Shown: positions 22,766 through 35,129 of the stretch, one piece after another
How positions within the stretch are numbered: the stretch's first letter is position 1
Layout: each line of letters opens with the position of its first letter
Source of the DNA: Datura wrightii
Lineage: Eukaryota > Streptophyta > Magnoliopsida > Solanales > Solanaceae
Direction of reading: 5' to 3'
Length of the DNA stretch: 64,000 nt
Assembly (NCBI GenBank): GCA_035772735.1
Contig: JASDFA010000001.1
Coordinates: 91,041,501-91,105,500 of the forward strand
The notes under the pieces: generated by a model
Databases searched by the model: none
The model's input: the letters and a program-made list of their open reading frames with translations, nothing else
What the model was told of the DNA's origin: nothing
Position numbers and translations under genes: made by a program

Positions 22766-24110
22766 TCAATTTCAATTGTAAATGAGTTCCCTGAGGTCTT
22801 TCCAGAGGATTTTCCTGGAATTCCTCATGAAAGGGAGATAGATTTTGCTATTGATCTACTTCCAGGTAATCAGCCTATATCGATCCCTCCTTACAGAATG
22901 GCTCCAGAAGAGCTAAAGGAATTAAAGGAGCAGCTGAGAGATCTTCTCGAGAAGGGATTCATTCGACCTAGTGTATCGCCTTGGGGTGCACCAGTGCTCT
23001 TTGTGCAAAAGAAAGACGGGTTGTTAAGAATGTGTATCGACTATAGGCAGCAAATAAGGTTATGATTAAGAATAAGTACCCACTTCCCAGGATTGATGAC
23101 CTATTTGACCAGTTACAGGGTGCCAGATGCTTCTCAAAGATTGATTTGAGATTCGGGTACCATCAGTTACAAGTTAGGGAAGTTGATATCCCCAAGACTG
23201 CCTTCAGGACTAGATATGGCCATTATGAGTTCTTAGTGATGTCATTTGGTCTTACTAATTCCCCAGCAGCTTTTATGGACCTGATGAATCGGGTGTTTAG
23301 GCCTTTTCTTGATGTATTTGTGATCGTCTTCATTGATGATATTCTGATTTACTCGCGATCCGAAGCCGAGAATGCAGGTCATTTGAGAGCAGTATTACAG
23401 AATCTACAGCAGCACAAGTTATATACTAAATTTTCTAAATGTGAGTTTTGGCTAACATCTGTGGCTTTCCTTGGTCATGTAATTACAGCTGAAGGTATAA
23501 GAGTGGATAGTCTAAAGATAGAGGTAGTAAAGACTTCGCCCAGACCCTTGAATCCTACAGAGGTTCCCAGCTTTCTAGGGTTACCAGGTTATTATCGCCG
23601 AGTTGTGGAAGGTTTCTCTACTATCGATGCACCATTGACAAAGTTGACTCATAAAGCAGCTAAGTTTTAGTGGATAGAGGCATGTGAGCGAAGTTTTTAG
23701 GAATTGAAGGATAGGCTAACTTCAGCACCTGTCCTGACTCTTCCAGAGGGTGTTGAGGGTTATGTTGTCTATTGTGATGCTTCGAGAGTTGGGCTAGGTG
23801 TTTTTCTGATGCAACACGGCACGGTCATTGCTTATGCCTCTAGACAGTTGAGGAAGCACGAGCAAAATTATCCTACCCATGATCTTGAGTTGACCGCAGT
23901 GGTATTTGCATTGAAGATTTGGCGCCATTACTTATACGGAGTACATGTTGATATCTTCACAGATCATAAGAGCCTCTAGTATTTTTATCAGCAGAAGGAG
24001 TTGAATTTATGCTAGAGAAGGTGGTTAGAATTGCTGAAAGATTATGACGTTAGCATTCTGTATCATCCGGGCAAGGCAAATGTTGTAGCTGATGCGCTAA
24101 GTCGCAAGTC
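22766..24110 (+). pseudogene. B1 reverse transcriptase and RNase H
   Basis: RT begins EFPEVFPEDFPGIPHE (22783) and goes through GFIRPSVSPWGAPVLFVQKK and MCIDYR (23032). A frameshift is at about 23045. It then runs through YPLPRIDDLFDQLQGA (23077), FRTRYGHYEFLVMSFGLTN and the catalytic FIDDILIYS (23329-23355). RNase H carries VVYCDASRVGLG (23764), VIAYASRQLRKHE (23824), LELTAVVFALKIWRHYL (23884) and KANVVADALSR (24073). Stops are TAG at 23668, 23698, 23977 and 24013, the last two at Gln positions in A1 (SLQY, QRRW). Domain order and lengths are normal for Ty3/gypsy. Confidence 0.88.
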
Positions 24111-25675
24111 TATGGGTAGCTTGAGTCATATTCAGGTCGACAGGATTGAAATGATGAAGGCTCTACGGCAGTTGGCTAACTTACAAATTCAGTTACTGGA
24201 TGCCCAAGATGGGGGTGTTATTCTCAAAAACACAGCGGAATCATCTTTGGTAGCGGAAGTTAAGCAACGACAATATGATGATGCAGAGTTAGTCTTACTG
24301 AGAGACAGTATACCGCACCAGAAGCAGAGCCTATTTGATTGTGGACCCGATGGAGTTCTTAGATATGTGTACCTAATGTGGGTGAACTACGGGAACAAAT
24401 TATGAATGAAGCTCATTATTCTCGATATTCAGTACACCCAGGTGCCACAAAGATGTATCGTGACTTGAGGAAACTATATTGGTGGAATGCAATGAAAAAG
24501 GACATCATCGGTCTTGTGACTCAATGTCCCAATCGCCAACAGGTAAAGGTTGAGCACCAGAGGCCTGGAGGTTTGGTGCAGGATATAGAAATTCCATCCT
24601 GGAAGTGGGAGGTGATTAATATGGATTTTATTACAGGATTGCCTAGAACAAGCAGGAAGCATGATTCTATCTGGGTAATAGTTGATAAATTAACTAAATC
24701 AGCTCACTTCTTTCTAGATAAGACCACATATGCTGCAAAGGATTATGCTAGGCTTTATATAAAGAGATAGTTCACCTACATGGCCTCCCCTTGTCCATTA
24801 TTTCTGACAGAGGTGCTCAGTTCACAGCAAACTTCTGGAAGTCTTTCCAGAAAGGCTTGGTCACTCAGGTAAGCCTCAGTACCGCATTTCATCCTCAGAC
24901 AGATGGACAGGCTGAACTTATCATTCAAACGCTTGAAGACATGTTGCGTGCCTGTGTTTTAGAGTTTGGTGGAAGCTAGGATGATCATGTTTCCTTGATT
25001 GAGTTCTCCTATAATAACATCTACCAGGCAAGTATTCAGATGGCCTCATATGAAGCTTTATATGGGCGAAAATGCAGGTCACCAGTGAGCTGGTTTGAAC
25101 TCAGTGAGGCAGAGTTATTGGGGCCAGACTTAGTGCAGCAAGCTATTGACAAGGTGAAACTTATTAGAGATCGACTTCAGACAGCCCAGAGCAGGCAGAA
25201 GTCTTATGCAGATGTACACCGTCGAGCGCTGGAGTTTGTTTGTTAATGATTGGGTCTTCCTAAAAGTGTCACCTATGAAAGGCGTCATGCGATTTAGCCG
25301 AAAAGGCAAGCTGAGTCCTAGATATGTTGGGCCCTACAGAGTTTCCACAGGATAGGAAAAGTGACCTACGAGTTGGAGTTGCCACCAGAGTTAGCGACAG
25401 TCCACCCAGTATTTCATGTATCGATGTTGCGGAAGTGTATAGGAGACCCAAGTCATGTTATGCCTATCGATGATGTCTGCATTTCTGAGGAGATGACCTA
25501 CACCGAGGTTCCAGTTGCTATTCTTGACAGGCAAGTCAGGAAACTTCGAACCAAAGAAGTCACCTCAGTTAAAGTATTATGGTGAAGTAATAACATAGAG
25601 GAAGTGACTTGGGAGGCTGAGGAGGAAATGAAGAATAAATATCCTCACCTATTTATGATGTCGACGTGTTGTTAA
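24111..25675 (+). pseudogene. B1 integrase with chromodomain-like tail
   Basis: The HHCC zinc module has HYSRYSVHPGATKM (24412) and CPNRQQVK (24525), where the second Cys is Arg. DDE residues lie in NMDFITGLPR (24620), SDRGAQF (24804) and GQAELIIQTLED (24908). A TAG at 24768 and a frameshift follow the region near 24760. The GPY-like part is at KGKLSPRYVGPYRV (about 25302), then LATVHPVFHVSMLRKCIGD (25391). The end IEEVTWEAEEEMKNKYPHLF (about 25597-25656) is the chromovirus C-terminal tail that would read histone marks. Stop TAA is at 25673. Confidence 0.85.
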
Positions 25676-25745
25676 GGTACGTGTTTGATACTTATTTTGA
25701 TGCATATTAAGTGAAATTAATTTCCATTCAGGGACGAATGTTCCT

Positions 25746-25762
25746 AAGGGGGGGGGGGAGAA
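25746..25762 (+). other. B1 polypurine tract
   Basis: aaggggggggggggagaa primes plus-strand DNA synthesis in such elements. The 3' LTR should follow at once, but the solo B2 LTR lies between (25765-36985). The LTR resumes as TATAACACCCC at 36989. Confidence 0.85.
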
Positions 25763-28700
25763 TATGTTAGACCCCGAAATTTTTTTTTATGATTATTTTA
25801 TGGTTATATGTCATATTAAGGGAATTATGGGTCGTATGTTGTCCGTAGGATAGGAGGGAAACATGTGTGAAGAGAAAAGCGAAGAGTATGTGAAGTTTGT
25901 AAATAAGGGTCAACTATAAATGTACATATCTCCAATTATATAATGATTCAGAGGTCCTATAGCCTATCAAATGAAAGATATTTGAGTCTAGTTTACAGTG
26001 AAAAAAACCGCTCGTCAATCGGAGTTTGGGGTAAAAAGTTATGCTCGTTTGAAGACAACACCCTCGGCTAGAAAAGCATCCATGCGCACGGACGCCGAGA
26101 CAGGCAGGCAGCAAGCGCGCGCGCGCGAGGGCACGTCGCACGGGCGCCGCACGCGGGCACTCAGCCCAGTCTGCCTATATGAAGTAATTTTGAGCTAAAA
26201 AGCTCATTTATATTCCGTTTCACCTCATTTTTTTTTCAAAATGCGCAGAATTAAGAGCTATATCCAATGTTGAAAAGATATCCCAGGTAAGAAACTTCAC
26301 TCTTGTCTCTTTTGGGCTTTGAAAAGAGAACCTTGGAAGGACGTCATGACTTGTTGTTATCTTGAGGTTAATTGTGGTATTGCTGCATTTTTATATGATT
26401 CTAGGCAGAGGAAACAGTAGGAGTTTACTCCTACTTTAGCTGATAACATCTCTAAGAAAGGGTAAGTAATTCCCTTTTTGATTTCTTTAAGTTTATGAGG
26501 TTATAACTTGGAGAATGTTGTAATATTGTGTTGTTGTTTCTTTGTGTGTTTTTGTGGCATGTTGCTGTCCAATTTTTCCAGAACTTTGGTGAAGTGAAGT
26601 TGCTGCTTGTTGGGTTTATAAATTGGACTTGGAAGGATCCTTAAGGAGTAAGCTTGAAAGGAAGATTTTCAGCAAAATTAGAGTCGACATTCCAAGGTAT
26701 GTAAAGGCGTCCCTATTCTTATTTTCCAAGCACGAAATCTTGTTGTTGATCGGGCCAATGTTACTATGTTTTGTGTTCCTATTGAGGAATACATGATTCT
26801 GACCAAAGTATGAGAAATACTTTATAGAAGGCTTGAAGAATTAAATATGTTTGCAACAAATGTGAAGTGGAAGGCGTATTGTTTACGATTATTATTGTAG
26901 TTGTAAATCGAGTCTAAAGTCCCCTCAGCATGGGCACCGTGAGCTGGTCCTTTATATTATTTCATGCATGTGATATCAAATGTGTTCGAAATTCTAGTTC
27001 CTATGTGAAATTTGTAAAAAGGCAAGAAGACGACATGCAAACGAACTTAACGCTAGAAAACAAATTTTAAGCTAAATAAGGGTAAATGAGAACAATGAAA
27101 TGAAAATTCCTTACAATAGTTATCCACCCTCTTATGAACATGTTATAAGGTATATAAGGCCAATGGGATTCCTTGATTTCTCTCCCTTTGTTTAACTGAC
27201 TAGTTAACGAGTTTTCGAACAAACCGATATGTTGAACTTGAAAGATAGAACTCGAATGTGTAAATTATTGATATTTCTACGAAACCATATTTTTGGGAAG
27301 GTTATACATAGTTTATTAATGTTAGAAGGTTATACAAAAATAATTACATATTTACGCTTATTCCTATGTTCAAGTTACACGCTAGGGCAACAAGAATTGT
27401 CTTTAGCGTGCCACAGTAAATTTACTGTAACTCTTGTGCTATCTGAACCTCCTGAGAGTTGAAAAGGATTTAAGTTAAATAAGTGATATAAATACATTAT
27501 GTGGTAATGATGTAATGAGTATTAGGTTCCTTGTATAAATCCGCTAGAGTTGAACGTTTATAAAATAGTAACTTAAGTTAAAGAGAAGCTCTCTACTATA
27601 CCCTTAAATGTTTATGTTAAGTTATCGATTCTAAGTGTTGAAATTGTCTTCCATGACCGAAAAGGTTAATCCGAGGAGCTTCTAATGCATTTATAATGAT
27701 GTAAGCTTTCTTGAGCTCCTCGGTTAATTACAAAGTTGTGAAAGTCAATCCAGCAGCATCCAAATTATGGTTATAAGTCTTTATTTGCCTATAAGGCAAC
27801 ACTTGGAGAGTTGCTTATAAATTCTCAAGTTGAACAAATCCAAATCTCATATTCTTAAGTAATGTCTTCCAGTACCTAAGTTATGTTGAAGTGTATTATG
27901 CTAAGAAGTTTTCAAGAGATCATATTCCGAGAATCATGCTAATGTCTCGATCAAGTATTTGAAGTTGCGTACCAGCCTAAGAACTTAAGTCTTTATATGT
28001 ATTTCCAGTAAGAAGTCTTAATGTACATTATTTCATATTATAACATACAATTGAATTTTTTTTAGTTATATTCAAGTGACGCGTCTATATATTTAGCTCT
28101 TGTTGAGTTATCATTTGAATTCCCTAAATTCAGAAGAGTGATTCTCCCATGTACTAATGTTCCTAATATCTAAGTAAGAATAAGCACAAACTATGAAAAT
28201 GATCAGTTAAGCTTAGAACTTCTAATCCCAGGAAGTCACCTGGAGGTCACTCAACTAACTAAATACGAGTTTATACGTTAGACAGAAGTCTCATACGTTG
28301 TATGTCTGTAATTCAGCTCTCAGCTCTACATATATGTTAAGCGTTATGACAATAACTCCAAGCTTCAAGTTATAAGTCCCATGTTTTTGTGCAAATAAGG
28401 CAAATAAATTGAGAACTGCATGTGCTTATCGATGTGATAAGTTTGGCAATGAAATTCCAAGTATAGTTGTTGATACATGTAAAGGAACCACCCTGTGGGC
28501 AGTATATATATGTAGTTCCCAGATGTCAAAGGATTGTATAGAAATGAGAATCTATGTGCTTCTACTCAAGCAATACGTTAAATTGGTAAGACTATCTATA
28601 GGACATTGCTAGTAAGTCGTCTAAAATTCTTATATTTGCTATACCTCCTGAAGGTCCGTCGAGTCACTGAGTTGACATGTTTGTATATAATTTGACAGCT

Positions 28701-28890
28701 TTACGTGATATATGTGCACATTTTCTAATTTTACATGCTATATGTGCTCACTTGTATTTATATGTTACAAAAGAGACCGATTACGACCACAGATTAAGCA
28801 TTTGTCAATTCAATACTACACGTATTAAATTGACTCAGTATAAGCTTTATCGGCTCCATTAATGATTATGATTGAGAATGTTTTTATTTT

Positions 28891-29178
28891 ACCTCGGTAT
28901 TGCACACCGGCTGGAGATGTTTTTATTTTACCCCGGTATTGCACACCGGCTGGAGATGTTTTTATTTTACCCCGGTAGTGCAAACCGGCTGGAGATGTTT
29001 TTATTTTACCCCAGTATAGCACACCGGCTGGAGATATTTTTATTTTACCCCGGTGTGGTACCTCGCTGGAGATACTTTTATTTTACTCCGATGTGGTACA
29101 CCAGCTGGAGATCTTTTTATTTTACCCCGATGTGGTACATCCGCTGGAGATATTTTTATTTTACCCCAGTGTGGTACA
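28891..29178. repeat. B2 hairpin minisatellite, eight 39-bp units
   Basis: Units start acc at 28891, 28930, 28969, 29008, 29047, 29085, 29124 and 29163, so the period is 39 bp apart from one 38. The last unit is cut by the solo C LTR and resumes at 36175. Cores such as ccggtgtggtac and acaccggctggag form hairpin arms. Confidence 0.92.
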
Positions 29179-29562
29179 TGTTCGCATCTGCTTTGGGTAT
29201 TTAACTACACGCAAGTGCACGTGGTCGAACAAGTAGTAAAGTGGCTTAAGTAAGCCAAGTATCGATCCCACAGGGACTGGGATAAGGTAACAAACTACTT
29301 AAGTGTTACGATACTTACTCTAAAAATGAAGACAACAGTGCAAAGAAGAGTTTGATATTTTGATTTCTAATTGTATGCTAAGTCTAAAACGAGTATCTAA
29401 TGTGAGTCTGAACTATGAATGTGAGCATGCTGAGGCTAAATAAACATGTATAGAAACTAATTATCGATACAATTTTTGGTTAATATTTCCTCCGGTTGCT
29501 AGTCAAGAATTATTGCCAATGGATTAAAACTCTCGTATTTAACCCAACTTAAGAATCATGAA

Positions 29563-30973
29563 TGATCGTGGGCAAAAATAGCATGCCCGAGTGATGCTTT
29601 ATACCTTCATTTAGTCTTGTTTATCTAAGTTATGTTTATACATTCTCATGTGATTTATAATAAAATGTGAATTTGTACTAACCAACATGATTAGCGTTAT
29701 TTTGCAGGTGAAATATAAATTTGGGAAGCTAAAATGCGTGTTGGGAGAGATTGGGGTTGGACTCGGATGTTAGCAAGGGAAAAAGCATTTGAAGGCACAA
29801 ATTAAAGGGGCTCCGCGATGGAGCCGTGTCACGCTGCCATCGCGGATTCCTTCTGCCTGGATAGGGATTTTTTGCCAAAATCCAGTGAGGGTGCGCGTTG
29901 GGGCCGTGGCACATTGGCCTAGCCCCGCGTTGCAAGCCGTGCCACGTTGGACCTTATTACCTGGACAATCAATTTCCAGTAAGGGTCCGCGTCAGTGGTG
30001 TGTCACGGAGGCAGTGCTCCGCGATGCACTCCGTGACAAGTTTCTTGTTATTTCGGGAAAAATTCCCACTAGTATAAATAGAACACTTAGGTTCATTTTT
30101 AAGAATTCTGACTGGATGGAGCAAGAACGTGGGTTACAGGCAGTTGAGGGGATGAAAATCTCAGGGTTTTTCTCTATCTCCTTATTTATTTCAATTGCTT
30201 GTATGTTTAACACTCATTTAACGATGTTTAATCCACAAATGAGTGGCTAAATCCTATTCTTGCTGAGGTTAAGAACAATTGTAATGAAATGTGATTGTTG
30301 ATTAAGTTGGTTTTTCATCTTTTCTTTCATGGTTGTTCTGTTGATTCTTGTTCTTACTGCATTAATGTGTGGCCTATGTTAATGTATATCTAAAAAGTCC
30401 GGTTTCACTCGAGAGAGCAAGAAATTGGAAAGTTGTGAATCAATAGGATATGATCTTTTCTTAGTTTGGGAAAATTGAGAATTGATTTACCTTCAGGATA
30501 GAAATATACCTGAAAGTCGTATTAGTCAATTAAGGAACCGGTTTTGTATGGCTAGAACATGAATTTCGTTTAATCACATAAATGTAGGTGGACGGTTCAT
30601 GATTCTTAAGTTGGGTTAAATACGAGAGTTTTAATCCATTGGAAATAGTTCTTTGACTAGCAACCGGAGGAAACGTTAACCAAATTATATCGATAATTTA
30701 TTTCTCTACATGTTCATTTAGCCTCAGCATGCTCATACTTATAGTTCAGACTCAATTTATATATTCGTTTTAGACTTAGTATAAAATTAGGAAACAAAAT
30801 ATCAAACACTTTTTCACACTGTTGTTTGCATTTTTAGAGTTAAAGTTTATTGACACTTGAGTAGATTTTTACCCTATCCCAGTCCCTGTGGGATCGATAC
30901 TTGGCTTACTTAAGCCACCTTACTACTTGTTCGACCACGTGCACTTGCGTGTAGTTCTGAAAAACACCGAACA
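29563..30973 (+). repeat. C element 5' LTR
   Basis: It runs from TGATCGTGGGCAAAAATAGC to CACCGAACA. The GC-rich part at 29815-29990 has several GTGGCAC/GTGCCAC-type motifs. A hairpin and TATA box follow (30002-30080). The 3' end carries cagtccctgtgggatcgata, which recurs in all C and C' LTRs. Confidence 0.93.
30002..30080 (+). promoter_or_regulatory. C LTR promoter: hairpin plus TATA box
   Basis: A perfect 9-bp stem (GTCACGGAG at 30002-30010, CTCCGTGAC at 30029-30037) lies 35 bp before TATAAATA (30073-30080). The 3' LTR has the same layout, with TATAAATA at 34227-34234. Transcription would start just after the TATA box, near 30105. Confidence 0.65.
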
Positions 30974-30979
30974 AGTTTT

Positions 30980-30997
30980 TGGCGCCGTTGCCGGGGA
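30980..30997 (+). other. C element primer binding site (tRNA-Asp type)
   Basis: tggcgccgttgccgggga lies seven bases after the 5' LTR. This PBS is typical of plant Athila and Tat lineages and matches tRNA-Asp. Confidence 0.9.
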
Positions 30998-31084
30998 CTC
31001 GGCGAAATTTTGATAATTTATCTGTTTTTGTGTGATTTTTGAAATTTCTTTAAGTGTTGAAAAACTTGGTCTTAGTCTGTTTAT

Positions 31085-31662
31085 TTGCAGGTGACAGGTT
31101 GTCCTGCCGAGCTGGCTAGAAATAGAGAGCTTGTGGAACTGTTGCTGGAACTTGAACGTCAAATCCATTTGCGAAGGAGAGTAGCTCTAGAGCAAAAGCT
31201 GAAGAGACTTCAAGAAAAGGTGCAACAACACCCACCCACGGTACAAGCACAATTGTCATCAGAAGCAATGGCAGCAAGACCAGTTCGCGAAGTGGCAATC
31301 CCACTAGCGACGAATGTGACCTCTAGCATCCGTAAACCGGAGCCTGGAGGGCACTTTGAGCTTAAATAGAACATGGTGCAGCTGTTACATTCTAGTGGTC
31401 AATTCACTGGGATGGCACATAAGGACCCACAGCAACACCTACATAGCTTTTTAGAGATTAGTGACACGTTTGTCCCCACCGGCGTGTCCACAGATTATGT
31501 CCGACTTACCCTCTTCCCATTTTCATTGTTGGGAGAGGCAAAAAAAGTGGTTGAAGGCTGAGCCACCGAACTCCATAACTTCGTGGAATGACTTGGCTAA
31601 GAAGTTCCTTTGCACGGCCAATGGCAAGGTCAAGTGTTCAGCCCGAGTCTGATAGAGGACTT
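31085..31662 (+). pseudogene. Truncated gag of the C element
   Basis: The frame opens at 31085 with a charged helical segment (RNRELVELLLELERQIHLRR), then a Gln-rich linker. The conserved Gag core ELKxNMVQLLHSSGQFTGMA follows (31361-31420, with a TAG at 31367-31369). QQHLHSFLEISDTFVPTGVS and YVRLTLFPFSLLGEAK come next. A frameshift in an A-run at about 31541 moves the reading to WLKAEPPNSITSWNDLAKKF (ending about 31610). After that the Gag similarity stops abruptly, so the C-terminal half and all of pol are deleted. Homology is to Athila/Tat Gag. Confidence 0.75.
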
Positions 31663-33717
31663 CAAATTGAGAAGAAGTTGGAGAAAGAGAGGAACAGGGT
31701 GGAGGCTGTTTCCTCTAAACAACAAAAGAAAAGGAGATGGTTCTCGAAAGAGAACCCAGGTATGAAGATGTCCTGAAAAGGACAGTCCACGTCGGGCCAC
31801 GACGTAAAATAAGGCGCTGCTTGGGAGGCAACCCAAGGGTACCTCAGGTACAATTTGTAATTTTGATTTTGTGTTGATTTTGTTATGTTTATTTTGTTTG
31901 TGTTTTTGGTGGAAATTTAAGCACAAATGGAGGGAAGTCTGAGTACCGAGAAGGTGGAAGCTAAAGAGCATGGAATAGAAGAAGTGTGGGGTCGAACACC
32001 CATCTCTGAAAACTTGAAAGGAAAGCATGCTTTTAGCTTGGCATAGAGGCTCAGGGAGTATTTCTCATCCTTTAAATGTTAATTTGATTCTATGAGGACA
32101 TAGCATGATTTAAGTGTCGGGTGAGGGAAATTTCAAGAAAATTTCAATTTTTTTGTGCTTAACGATTTTTGGTGAATGTAATGCTTGTGAGAAGAATTTT
32201 GAAAATTGTTTTATGAGTCAAGCATGACTTCATCACCCATTGGTTTTTCTTTTCGGTTCTTTCCCGACGGGGGGTATTTGAACCGAAAAATAAAATTTTT
32301 CTTTTTCTTTCCTTCGTCTGTATATAATGTTTTAGTCATAGTTAGGGAATGTTTCCGACGATGGATGGATGACGACCGTCTTGAGGAAAATTAGTCAGTA
32401 GGTTGGTTTTTGAACCCGTAGCTAATTGATGGCTTGATATTCTTGTTATGTGCTATAAATGATTGTAAGATGCAAGTATGTTTAGTGTTGAAGCATGCAG
32501 CTGTATAACTTTGTGTGAGAAGCTTAGGCTCTTGAATTTGACTCAATATGATTGAAGCTTAATTCTGAATTCTTGTGATTAGCTGAGTAAGAGTCTACTG
32601 AATGTGTCTTGAATTGAGCATGTGCCATGAGTGTAAGGTTTTTGAGTATTCTGTGCTATTATGGAGTGTCTAGAACTTGCCTGGTGTGTTTATAAAACGA
32701 AATGAAGGATGTGAAGTGTAGGAGATGATCTAGGCATTTCTTTGAATGAACCAAATTTTTATCCCTCATTTTACCTACCTTGAGAAATTAATCCTAGTTA
32801 GCTCCATTGAGCCTTGCGCCTATTCTTTGACAGCTGCAACATAAGCTTAATCCTTTTTCTTTCATTAGCCTTGAATTTGATCCAAAACTCCTAAGCGCTT
32901 AAAGGGAAAAATATGAAAGAGTAAAGGAGTGAAAAGAAAGGAAAAGTAGCAAGTTGGAGAAGTGGAGAAAAGGACAAAGATGCACTTGTGTGAAAATGGT
33001 TGATTATTATTAAGGAGTTAGAAAACAAATTAATGGAATTTTTTTTATAGAGCTCCTTACTAATAAGCTAAAAGTGCCTAAAGAAAGAGGGAACATAAGA
33101 GGAAAAAGAAAGCTGAAAGGAGAAAAAGGTGAAGTAAGGGAAGGGAAGTTCGTAATGAGGGCAAGCGCTTGGGGAAAGTTAGTCACTATTATTGGCCAGA
33201 ATAGTACCTGCCTGTCCCTTAGCTTACATTACAACCCATTAAGTCCTACTTGATCTTACATTCACACATCCTTAAATTAGTGGAATAAAACACTAAGGGC
33301 AAGCTTATGGGTCATTACATGATGCATGTGAATTCTTTGTGAGAGTGAGCGTAATTCTATTCATGTACCCACACATGTTGTGATTTAAAAATTGTTTTTG
33401 CATGTGAAATTGGGTAACTCTCTTTCCGTGAGGACGCATGTTGAATGAAGGATATAATTCATGTGGGATTTCTTAATCAGTTGATTTGCATGAGTCGCTA
33501 CGATTGAGAGTCGATTCTCGAGGTTAAGAAGTCGTAACATAGTTGTACTTCATTTCAATGATCAAATCATGCATGCTCTATTTTTAGCTTGTCATCTTGC
33601 TTAATCATTATAGCCGTAGCTTGAATATTCTTGCTAAATGAGTTATGGGTGAGTCTCCATATGCATGAGATGTAATAGGTTGTTCGAGGACGAACAAGAC
33701 TTTAAGTGTGGGGTAGA
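31663..33717 (+). other. Non-coding 3' half of C internal region
   Basis: It starts with a short Lys/Glu-rich remnant (about 31665-31775), then gctgcttgggaggcaaccca (31817-31836), a motif found after pol in related elements. The rest is AT-rich without open frames. It ends with aagtgtggggtag (33704-33716), the likely PPT, directly before the 3' LTR. Confidence 0.65.
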
Positions 33718-35129
33718 TGATTGTGGGCAAAAATAGCATGCCCGAGTGATGCTTTATACCTTAATTTAGTCTTGTTTATCTAAGTTATGTTTATACATTC
33801 TCATGTGATTGATAATAAAATGTGAATTTATACTAACCAACATGATTAGCATTGTTTTGCAGGTGAAATATAAATTTGGGAAGCTAAAATGCGTGTTGGG
33901 AGAGATTGGGGTTGGACTCGGATGTTAGCAAGGGAAAAAGCATTTGAAGGCACAAATTAAAGGGGCTAGTGATGGAGCCGTGTCACGCTGCCATCGCGGA
34001 TGCCTTCTGCCTGGATAGGGATTTTTTGCTAAAATCCAGTGAGGGTGCGCGTTGGGGCCGTGGCACGTTGGCCTAGCCCCGCATTGCACGTCGTGCCACA
34101 TTGGACCTTATTACATGGACAATCAATTTCCAGTAAGGGTCTACGTCAGTGGCGTGTCACGGAGGCAGTGCTCCACGATGCACTCCGTGACACGTTGCTT
34201 GTTATTTCGGGAAAAATTCCCAATAGTATAAATAGAACACTTAGGTTCATTTTTAAGAATTCTGTCTGGGAGGAGTAAGAACGTGGGTTACAGGCAGTTG
34301 AGGAGACGAAAATCTCAGGGTTTTTCTCTATCTCCTTCTTCTTTATTTCAATTGCTTGTATGTTTAACACTCATTTAATGATGTTTAATCCACAAATGAG
34401 TGGCTAAATCCTATTCTTGCTGAGGTTAAGAACAATTGTAATGAAATGTGATTGTTGATTAAGTTGGTTTTTCATCTTTTCTTTCATGGTTGTTCTATTG
34501 ATTCTTGTTCTTACTGCATTAATGTGTGGCCTATGTTAATGTCTATCTAAAAAGTCTGGTTTCACTCGAGAGAGCAAGAAATTGGAAAGTTGTGAATCAA
34601 TAGGATATGATCTTTTCTTAGTTTGGGAAAATTGAGAATTGATTTACCTTCAGGATAGAAATATACCTGAAAGTCGTATTAGTCAATTAAGGAACCGGTT
34701 TTGTATGGCTAGAACATGAATTTTGTTTAATCGCAGAAATGTAGGTGGACGGTTCATGATTCTTAAGTTGGGTTAAATACGAGAGTTTTAATCCATTGGC
34801 AATAGTTCTTGACTAGAAACCGGAGGAAAAGTTAACCAAATTATATCGATAATTTATTTCTCTACATGTTCATTTAGCCTCAGCATGCTCATACTTATAG
34901 TTCAGACTCAATTTATATATTCGTTTTAGACTTAGTATAAAATTAGGAAACAAAATATCAAACTCTTTTTCACACTGTTGTTTGCATTTTTAGAGTTAAA
35001 GTTTATTGACACTTGAGTAGATTGTTACCCTATCCCAGTCCCTGTGGGATCGATACTTGGCTTACTTAAGCCACTTTACTACTTGTTCGACCACGTGCAC
35101 TTGTGTGTAGTTGTGAAAAACACCGAACA
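33718..35129 (+). repeat. C element 3' LTR
   Basis: It is 1412 bp and collinear with the 5' LTR, with scattered substitutions (for example ctccgcgatgg versus ctagtgatgg near 33966). Confidence 0.93.

Larger units (their letters stand above)
29563..35129 (+). mobile_element. Complete non-autonomous C element (Athila/Tat type)
   Basis: The 5567-bp element is bounded by ATGAA (29558-29562 and 35130-35134). Its LTRs are 1411 and 1412 bp, start TGAT(C/T)GTGGGC and end ACCGAACA. They differ by scattered substitutions and are the most alike LTR pair in the window, so this is a recent insertion. The internal region is only 2.74 kb and holds a truncated gag, with no protease, RT or integrase. It must have moved using enzymes from a full-length relative. 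Confidence 0.93.

Noticed and set aside
26090..26160. CpG-island promoter of a host gene
   Set aside because: The GC-rich patch lies inside a solo B2 LTR, and no exon-like open frame follows.
28872..29204. 110-residue open frame with WYT/WRYF repeats as a repeat protein gene
   Set aside because: It is the 39-bp LTR minisatellite read in phase. It is interrupted by an insertion and lacks any promoter or homologue.
29789..30250. 153-residue open frame in the C LTR (and the matching minus frame 35480-35944)
   Set aside because: It lies across U3, TATA box and RNA start of an LTR and is broken in the other LTR copies.
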